64,000 nucleotides of DNA from Lentinus brumalis (lineage: Eukaryota; Basidiomycota; Agaricomycetes; Polyporales; Polyporaceae): NCBI GenBank assembly GCA_001792895.1, contig MARA01000047.1, forward strand, positions 124,001 through 188,000, in the 5' to 3' direction. A program made the position numbers and the translations under genes. Under the pieces are notes generated by a model. That model made no database searches. It was not told where the DNA came from and saw only the letters and a list, made by a program, of their open reading frames with translations. This document shows, piece after piece, positions 56,057-64,000 of this stretch. Within the stretch, counting starts at the first letter, position 1. Every line of letters begins with the position of its first letter.

Positions 56057-58683
56057 TCTGCACCCTGCGGTCAGCAGTCAGCGAGAGCCACAAGCTGGGC
56101 ATCGTACATGCTACTCACCGGGTCGCACTGGCAGGACTGAGATGGTCGAGTGCATCCGGCGTTCTTCTAGCGTTCATCCGCGTCGCCCCGGAGGAGAACC
56201 ACCTTTCCCTTGAATCGTCGAAACCGACAATAAGTAGTCCTTATTTCTTTGTGCGTTGAAAGAATTACGCAACTCACATATCAAGGTCACAATAGTACCT
56301 CGTTTATATCGAGCCGGGTCCGAGCTCAGCGCGGTGGTGGTTGCCCAGGTTGAAGGTTCGTATGTCACGTACCGGTCGGGGTTCGAACTACAGTATCACC
56401 CACAGCAGGCAATCACCGCTCACGTGGCAGCGGGCGCTCCGTCGCCCAGAGTCAAGTTGCAACTCATGTTGATTCTTAACCATCCGCAAATCCGGGAAAT
56501 CTTTTGTGGGGCTTTCGAGCGACGAAGAGAAGCCGTGGCTCAGATCTTCCAAGACCGAAGACAGTGGAGTATACGTACTTGCTCTACGCCTCACCAAGCT
56601 CAGACAGGATGCTTCGGAGTCATCTACCTCGCTTGTTCATTCTCTCTGTTGCGAATTGCGCGTTGTGCTCTCACGACTCACATACCGATGCCACAGTGTC
56701 GCTGTCTCCGGTCATCCACAATCTCGATCTCTCCCGCGGCCAGTGCGGCTTGACGACCACTGGGCCACGCAACAACCGCACCTTTCAAAGATGTTCCATC
56801 CCGCAGCTCTGCGTTCGCAGCCGCGGGTGGCCGCAGTGGCCAGTCTCCGACTTCCATCGGAGCACCGTCGGAGTGCTGAGCCATCTCCGACTTTCGTCAC
56901 GTCTATGTGGCGTGTCGGCTTAACCCCACGCACGAGGCTTCTGTCCGCTTTGATGACACAGAACATCAGTCGCCGCAGCTGGGCACCTCTCACCATATTC
57001 TCTATTGCAAACACTCACTTTCAGCAAGCTGCAGGACGCTCGGTTGACCGCTCCGAGTATGTAGCCTCAAGAATTTCATCGGGCCAATTACTAGTCGCTC
57101 TGGGCATCAGACGAGAAAAGAGATCACGAATACATGACGAGGACAGAAAACACGTCATGCCGGCATGCTCGTCGAGGTCCATTCAGTCGCGAATTTGTGA
57201 TCACCGCGACTTACACATTGCACCCGCGACAGAAGACAAAGGCGCGTCGATCAAATTCCATCGGGATCGCGCAATCGCGCACACGCACCCGGCTATGTCT
57301 GCGACTGCACATTGCACGCGACGGAAGGATGCCGCTTCCGGGGATACCTGGATCAGCAACGCAAATCCTCGACGCGTCCGCTCGGGCTTCGATTTCCGTC
57401 CAAACCTGCAGACTTCACAGAGGCCCACGCTGGCCGGCCGCCGTGCCTTCCCATAGCGGAGCACCCACGACGATCCCATACATCGCACGGTGCGCCTCTA
57501 CTCTCGGGCTCTCTCGGGATGTTGACGAGCTGAATATCTACATAATGTGTTGATGGTCCCCTTCGGGTATAGGCCCGGAGCTCAAGCCCTCATCACGCTT
57601 ATGCCCCCGGCTCCGGCAGAGCCCCCGCTCATTTCAGTACTCAGATATTGCATACAGTACACGCGCCCTGGCACGACGCGGATCCCCCGTGACGATCGCA
57701 TACGAAACACCACGCCACACCCGGCACGCCGCCACAAGGGCACATGCGGGACGCCGATCCCACTGGTCTCACTGCTCAGACTCCCAGCCTCCGAGTCGAG
57801 GTCCGCATCCACCACGCCGGTGCGCCCTAGCCTCGGCCCTCTGCCAGGCAGTTCCCTCTCACCGAACGTGTCGTGACGGGTTCTTCTATTGTGCCGGAAA
57901 GACCAGTCACTCACGAGTTCCTGCGCACCCGCGTCCGAGTCCTGCGGAGGTCCGCCTGGGACCGCGGGTGGGCCGTGGCATTGTGAACACCAAACGTCGA
58001 CGGTTGACGTGACGGCGACGCCACCCGACGAATGCCCGCGCCGTACCAGGCCGTCCCGCACTCACGCTGCCAAGTGGTCGTGCACTGTGCAGGTCGGATG
58101 TCGGATGTCGTGACTCGTGCTCGTGCGCCGCGTGCGAGTCTTCCGTGTCGCCATTGAGATTGGGAGTCGAGACTCGAGAGTCGGCGAGACTTGGCAGCGG
58201 CGATGCGAGCCAGCACCCCGTACGCTGGCGGGAGAGGCTTCAGTGCGGGCAATGCGGGGTGTCAGACTCAGACTCGGAGGTTACTGTGTAAGTAATCTGG
58301 ATCTGCTGCCCCCGTTCTGATTGCGCACACAATCCCTATGTATGTAAGTATGTGCCAAGGAGCTATCGTGTGTGTGCGCGCCCGCCCGCTCCCCGTACGC
58401 TGGCTCCTGGGGGGGAGAGGAGGCTTCAGTGCGGGGGAAGACGTTTTCGTGAAATACGAATTGCGGTCCTGTTCAGTGTTCGAGAACGCAATGCGTGCCA
58501 AGCAGGCTGCGTGTGGCTGCAAGGCCGGCAGTCGCGGTGGGCTCGTAAGCCCACTTCCGACGATGCCGAGCGCACGGCCTGCAGCTGCCTCGAGATACTA
58601 GGGATTGCACGTCCTCGGCCGCAATGGGCTCGTGCTGCACAGATATGCCATGTCCGCGTGCGCTGGCATTCGGTCATAGTCCT
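56057..58683. other. Gene-poor region, 2.6 kb
   Basis: No gene I can support. It contains the second copy of the relic segments noted at 51.6-52.2 kb and, near 58212-58255 and 58390-58437, a partial direct repeat (CCCCGTACGCTGG, then GGCTTCAGTGCGGG). Confidence 0.4.
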
Positions 58684-59157
58684 TCATGGTCGCATGTACG
58701 TGCGGGCAGCGGGAGCCACCGCCCTGCAACAGATAGAGATACCGATGTCGTGGGCTGAACGTACCATGTCGATCCACCGTTCTTCGATATTCGAACGCAC
58801 CCACGCTGGCGTCGTCCAACTTGATTCTTGAACAGTACCTGATACCCGGACCTCCACGTCTCGAATCTGGTCTCCTCTGTCCACGCAGGTTGGCAGCGGT
58901 CCTTGAGTGGGAGGGGTCCAATACCTGAAGCAGCGCAGTACATACCATGCGGGTATCCGGACATCTTGGCACTCGGCGTACAAGCATTCGTATTCGTATT
59001 GGTACACCTGTAACCGGGCCGTGCACGCGCGAATTGCGCGAGCCATATCCTGGTGCATTCCCATATCCATTGCCAATGCACTTGGTTCTGAGCTGCCACG
59101 GCCCACGGTATGCGTCAGCTGAAGGGCCAGCAAGCACGTTGATGTGGAATACCGCAT
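58684..59157 (-). CDS. Possible small Cys-containing protein, unknown
   Basis: A 157-residue single-exon frame with better-than-random composition: MARAIRACTARLQVYQYEYE with CLYAECQDVRIPAWYVLRCF suggests helices with regularly placed Cys, and ICCRAVAPAARTYMRP closes it. It has no family, no TATA box and no intron. It overlaps long frames on both strands in GC-rich DNA, so it may be spurious. Confidence 0.3.
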   Translation of the reverse strand: MRYSTSTCLLALQLTHTVGRGSSEPSALAMDMGMHQDMARAIRACTARLQVYQYEYECLYAECQDVRIPAWYVLRCFRYWTPPTQGPLPTCVDRGDQIRDVEVRVSGTVQESSWTTPAWVRSNIEERWIDMVRSAHDIGISICCRAVAPAARTYMRP

Positions 59158-59650
59158 AAGTACGTCCTCGGACCTCGGATGGGATGCTTATGCGTGCTGC
59201 TTCGTGGCAATCAAGTTCCAGTAGAGAGTAGAGACCATGTATACTTGCATTGCCGAGGGACCAAGGAGTGCGATCCCCGGGTGGACAACGGAGCTACAAA
59301 TGCAAACTGCTTGGTTGGTGAATCGATGCGGGACAGTAAGAGCGAGAGCGATAAGACAAGAGGACAGAGCGATTCGACAGCGACAAGACTGGAGAACATG
59401 CGGCAGAGGGCAGAGCACTTGGACGTATGCGACAGACCACAGACAACAGACGACACACAACGTACAGACAAGGACATTGTATGCGAGCACGGGGGCGCGA
59501 CAGCGACAGCGACGACAGAGCGGGAGCGGGGAAGACGTGAATGATATCGACGACAGCATGGTACCTACGACACGACCTGGGATGTTTGCACATGTGCATG
59601 GACATGGACTGGAAAAATTGCGACACTAGCCTGCTAAACACTACTATGTA
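59158..59650. other. Intergenic with a short TACTATG microsatellite
   Basis: ACTATGT is repeated three to four times at about 59643-59670, next to the predicted stop of the zinc-finger gene. No gene seen. Confidence 0.4.
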
Positions 59651-62081
59651 CTATGTACTATGTACTATGCACTTTGAATCGTAACGGAACCTGTACGTGT
59701 ACTGATAGACCCATCCGAGTCCGAGTCCGAGCTTGCGAGCTTGCGACGTACGACTGTACGACAACAACAGAACAGACCCCACCACCGTCTGACAGAACGA
59801 GCCAAGCTCCGCCCAACGCCAACGCCAACAGAACCCCCAACACGCAGCGCTCACCCGCTCTCCGACCCCTCCCCATCCTCCGCCAACACCGCCCACCCGC
59901 CCACGTCCTGGAACGCAGGCCGCAACCGCCCCGTCACACCCACACCCGCCCCGCACCCCCGGCACTCCGGCACCTCGCACCCACCACCACCACTCGCACT
60001 CGCCTTCCCCTGCCCCCCGCACCGCCCGGTTGTGAATGCACAGAAGCGGACATGGACGGGCGCTGCGGGTACGGCCGCGCGCGCTCGCGCTGCGTCTCCC
60101 GGCGTGCGTGACTGAGACTCGGACGGTCCCGCGGACGAACGACTCCCCGGGCGCGGGCGCGGACGCGTTGCGGTCCTCGAGCTCGTGTGCGTGTGCGTGT
60201 CCGTGTTGGTGTTCGTGCTCCTCTGCGGCCTGGTCGTCATCCTCGTCTTCGCCTTCCTCCTCGCCGCCGTCGTCGTCGTCCATCCACGACTCCTGGTGCT
60301 GGTGCTTCTCAAGCGGCGGGTACGAAGACGCATACATCGCGTGCGACTGCGCCCCGGACACGTCATACCCGCCGTGTGCGTACGTCTGGGGCTGGTGCTG
60401 GGGCTGGGGCTGATAATACCCCCCTTGCACCTGCGCCTGCCCCTGCGCATAGTGGCCCGGGGACGCGCGGAAGCTCGTCGCGGGCAAGCTGCGCGGGGTT
60501 GGGGGGAACGGCGACGTCACCGTCGACACGGGGGACGGGAGGAGCGACGGGGAGAGCGAGGGCGAGGGGGACGGCGGCGCCGGCGAGAGCGACGGGGAGC
60601 GCGACGACGAAGAGCGCGAACGCGAGTGTCTATGTCGGCGTCGGTGCGAGTACATCGCGCGTTCGTCTGCGTGGGTGCCGGTGCGGATGTACGGGAGGGA
60701 CGACGGGGGTATGGTGCGCGCCTGGTGCGGGTGCTGGTGCGGGTGCGGGTCGAGCCCGGGCGGGGGCACCATGCGCGCGACGACGTCGCGGCGGCGGGCG
60801 GTGAGGTGGTTGCGGTAGTGGCGGCGCATGTTCGAGTTCACGTTGAATTTGCGGTTGCACCCGGGAACGCGCACGTGAACGCTGTGTCCGTTCCGGTTTA
60901 CATTTTGCATTCAGAACGGTCGGGAACAACGCGGGGGTGCAGAGGATAGAGCACGAAGGCGAAGGCGAGGAGGATTCGCAGGGGACAAAGAGCGGAGACG
61001 TCAAGCTTCAAGTTAGCCACGGCACCGTCAAGCAGAGTTAACGAAAAGGGACGTACGTTTCGCGCCAGTGTGCGTGTTCACGTGTATCGCGAGGCTGCTC
61101 GGGCGGTTGAAGCGTTTGCTGCAGTGCGGGCAGCAATGCCGCCGCTCGCTGTCCTCCGGCGGCCCCGCGCTCCCGGTCCCGCTGCCGCTCTTGGAACCAG
61201 ACAGAGAAACCTCGGTCGGCGTGAGCGGGGAGACGTCGACATAGCGTGTCTGGGCGTTCACACGGCTCGCGGAACCAGAGCCTTGGCCGTGCGCGTGTCC
61301 ATGGTACCCGGCGGGCCCGGGGTACGTGTACGGGCCCTGGAGGTGTGGGGCGCGGGCCCGCTCGGAGGTGGTCGTGGCCATCGCCATAGACATCGGAGAT
61401 GACGAAGAAGCAGGGGACCCGAGCACGAACCCCGCGTCAGGATGAGACGAGAAGTACGCCCCCCGCTCGCGCTGGCGACGGCGGAGACGAGCTCGTCGGC
61501 GGGGCTGCGGAGCGCGGCGTGTGTGCCCGAGGAGAGTGCGGTCGAGATGCGGAAGGGGAGCGACTGGGGCTGCTGAGACGACCCCGGGCCGGGGGGTGCC
61601 CATGCCCGCGGGGCTGCGGACGCCTGAGTATGTGCAGACGAGGAGGAGGTTCCTGGACGTGCGGGCTGGCAGCACGCCGACACGCACGGTCCCGCGCTGG
61701 ACGGCGGCGTGTGGCCGCGGCGTGCGAGAGGGTGGGACTGCCCGGAGACGGCGGGCGGGTGCCGCGCGTTTGGGTGTGGTTCTGGCTGATTGCTGGTGCG
61801 GGGCTGCAGGGCGTGCCGGTGAGCGGGGACGCGGAGACGAGTGAGAAGGGGTAACGTACGTGCACGGAGAGCGGCTGGAAGGACGACGACGAGGGCTGGT
61901 TCTGGTGCGGTAATGAGCCGCGGAAGAGGTCCTCTGCGAAGGGCGTCAGCACGTGATCGTGGTCGACCCGGGCGGGGTACTCACCGGGGAAGAGTTCGTT
62001 GAGGCTCGGGAGGGCGGTGTCGTCTGCGGCCTTGCTGGAGGAGTGGCGCGAGACGGGCGGCGAGGAACGGGCGGGCGGCAT
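59651..62081 (-). CDS. C2H2 zinc-finger transcription factor
   Basis: A nuclear DNA-binding regulator. The start is MPPARSSPPVSRHSSSKAAD, then LPSLNELFP. A short intron joins this to EDLFRGSLPHQNQPSSSS, and another leads to a Pro/Ser/Ala-rich region. The first finger is CPHCSKRFNRPSSLAIHVNT followed by HTGAK (C-x2-C, H-x3-H). An intron of about 150-200 bases separates it from the second, ending CNRKFNVNSNMRRHYRNHL. The C-terminal part is low-complexity (Ser/Pro repeats, GlnPro runs, an acidic block and a His-rich HEHQHGHAHAHE). The second finger reads FTCAFPG and CNRKF in different frames, implying one missing base at the CCCGGG near 60860. A second missing base in the C run 61459-61464 is needed between SAVASASGG and AYFSSHPD. 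The true C-terminus is uncertain. Confidence 0.75.
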
Positions 62082-63427
62082 GGCAGGCTGGGGGACTTGG
62101 GGAGCAGCCGGTGCGGCGGGGGAGGAGTATATAAGAGAGCGGGAAGGCACGCGACGAGGATCTGCGAGCTTATACGTAGCCGGGGCAGGAGACGCCGCCT
62201 GTGGCCGGTTTGGAAATAGACAGGGATTGTCCAGAGGGAGATCTTCGCCTGGCTTCCCTTCCGACCGCCAGCGGGCCCCAATTCCAACGGATCCCCAGAC
62301 CCATGGCCATGTCCCCGGCAGGACAAGCACGCACGCACGCATGGGGCGCCCGGCCGGGCTCGTTCCTCGGCCAGATGCCCATCGACGACGATTTCCGAAT
62401 TCATATTCATTCTGCACGTCGCTGGTGGCGTCGTCCACACACGGGCTGCGCGCGGACGTACGTGATTCGCGCTGGATGCGATGCGCGCATGCCGGGAGCG
62501 TCGACGCGGGCAGCCACATTCGCATGCAATTGTCTGCGAACGGAGGCTGAGAGCGGGAGAGAGAGACTGAGAGCAGGATCGCGGGTCGTGCAGCGAATCG
62601 ACCGCTGATCTGCGCCCGGTCCGCCGGAGTGTTCCTCCCGGATGCGGGGTACGCCACGCCGACGATCTGAGCGCACATCGCCCGCGCATCTCGCCAGCCC
62701 GACCCTCTCCGCTCCGTTCATCCCTCCGAGTCGCTCTCTGCGTACGACGACGGCGTTGGTCCCTCGTCGACGTCTCCAAGGGCGCGCCTTCCGAGCCCCG
62801 ACCCGGTCTCGCGCATCCATGTCCATGGCCGATCTGACAATCCCCTCGCCCCCGCTCTCCCGGCGGTCTCGCTGGCAACCGCAAATTCGCTCCCTCCAGG
62901 CGATCCCTGCACTCCGGCGGCACTCGTCTTCGCCTGCGTCTCCCTCTCCCGCTCCCGCTCCCGAACAGCGTGCAGCGAACGCACAGTCCATGCTTGTGGC
63001 GGCCGCATCCATGTCTCCCAACCACTCAGCCACGCTTCCCGAGTCCCCGCAAGCCTCAGCCTCAGCATGGACCCCTCGGGCACCTGGCAACCCCGACTGT
63101 CCATATGCATGTACCTGTCTGCGGCTCTGTCTCTATCTCTGTCTCTGTCTTGTACCTGTACCTGGCACTGAGGCGTAGGCGTAGGCGTAAGTAGCAGGCT
63201 TCCAGGCCACCCCGCCTGCAAGCATCGCGCATGACGAAACGCGCCCTTTACGCAAAAGGGACTGCCCTGAGCGACGACACCCACTGACGTCGTCACGCCC
63301 TCGCCCTCGCTCTGGAGCTTGTCAATATTGTCATATCGTCGACCTTCCCGGATTCGCGCGACTTGCATCTCGCTGATTCCCCCGATCGGAGCCGGACACG
63401 ACCCTCGCCCGTGCCGGGAAGGGGCTC
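62082..63427. other. GC-rich intergenic region upstream of the zinc-finger gene
   Basis: Long overlapping frames on several strands reflect GC content. I see no motif, intron pattern or domain that favours one. Short runs of TCTGTCTC and GCGTAG lie near 63128-63190. Confidence 0.4.
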
Positions 63428-63961
63428 GTTCGCAGTTCGCAGTTCGGAGTTCGCAGTTCGGAGTCTGCTCGCAGCCTGCTGTCGCCCTGTGAGACCGGCC
63501 GGCGCGTTACATGTTCCATGTTCCATGTTGCTGTTTACATCTTACATCTTACATCTCACATCTTACACGGTACCCGTTCGACTGGCGACTGGCGACTGGA
63601 GTTTACGACGCCTCACTAGTACCGAGTACTATGACTGACCGACTGACTGACTGATTGACTGATTGACTGACTGACTGACTGAGGCTCGGACCGAGACTAG
63701 CAAGCACTCGCCGCCTCCTCGACGTTCACCGCCTCCTGCTCAGAACCTGGCTCCCGCACGTCATCCGATGCACGTTTCTCGTTTCCCGTTTCTCGTCTCT
63801 CGTTTCTCGATGCACGGAGGACCTGGACGACCCAAACCCCAAACCCGGAAGACGCACCCCCATATCCGACCGACGCCGGCCTGCCCGCCACGCGGATCTA
63901 GGGACCAGACCGCGATACACGATACACACGATACACGATACAGGATACAGGATACACGATC
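63428..63961. repeat. Cluster of unrelated microsatellites
   Basis: Four to five different short tandem repeats lie within 540 bases: TTCGCAG/TTCGGAG at 63428-63463, CATGTTC and TTACATC at 63511-63567, GACTGACT at 63632-63680, CGTTTCTC at 63772-63810 and GATACACG at 63913-63961. The stretch has no gene. Confidence 0.75.
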
Positions 63962-64000
63962 TGCGCGCCCTCGAATCCCCGTTCTCAGATTCCAAACCCA

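Noticed and set aside
60185..60949. 254-residue plus-strand ORF opposite the zinc-finger gene
   Set aside because: Val/Arg-rich low complexity, complementary to the Ser/Pro/His-rich tail of the zinc-finger protein. No independent support.
62642..63178. 178-residue plus-strand ORF in GC-rich DNA
   Set aside because: Arg/Pro/Ser composition typical of random GC-rich frames, and its end runs into a TCTGTCTC repeat.

Overview
The window reads as nuclear DNA of a filamentous basidiomycete, most likely an Agaricomycete. Genes are packed on both strands and broken by many short GT-AG introns of about 50-75 bases. The gene content fits that group: secreted GH3 and GH92 glycosidases, a berberine-bridge-type FAD oxidase, a microsomal P450, a MARVEL-like membrane protein, and many divergent F-box-like/leucine-rich proteins. 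I cannot name the species. I see no rRNA, convincing tRNA, CRISPR or virus.

Left third (1-24.4 kb). An F-box-like gene runs off the left edge. It is followed by a damaged FAD-linked oxidase, a two-exon gene of unknown function, a second F-box gene, a 544-bp non-autonomous hAT-like element with perfect terminal repeats and an 8-bp target duplication, and a four-exon unknown gene. A secreted GH3 glucosidase-type enzyme and a GH92 alpha-mannosidase are transcribed divergently from one promoter region. Two F-box-like genes and a MARVEL-like membrane protein close the section.

Middle (26-40 kb). An alpha/beta hydrolase and a cytochrome P450 lie in tandem, with the replication/cohesion factor Ctf8 transcribed away from the P450. 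Three consecutive plus-strand genes then share an architecture I cannot assign to a described domain: an N-terminal GDVGY/GEVGY-type motif, a central YK[IV]-basic patch, a DPV..LL.YI motif and a FIKGT-like C-terminus. The first runs in frame into an eight-repeat WD40 propeller. The third carries a long Pro/Ser/Gln-rich repeat array.

Right part (40-57 kb). A rearranged zone of F-box-like/leucine-rich paralogues holds complete genes, a decayed copy, an N-terminal fragment and a member without an F-box. Its left part is bounded by two inverted-repeat arms of about 550 bp, 5.5 kb apart. One arm carries the end of the third middle-section gene, the other the last exon of a MetE-like gene, and each arm has a copy of both. 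Two F-box-like paralogues about 19 kb apart also share upstream DNA with a TGACGTCA site.

Right end (57-64 kb). A gene-poor stretch leads to a C2H2 zinc-finger regulator and then to a GC-rich tract ending in several unrelated microsatellites.

Four otherwise convincing reading frames (FAD oxidase, WD40-fusion gene, zinc-finger gene twice) are each broken by what looks like one missing base in a G/C run. This points to residual consensus errors in the sequence as much as to biology.
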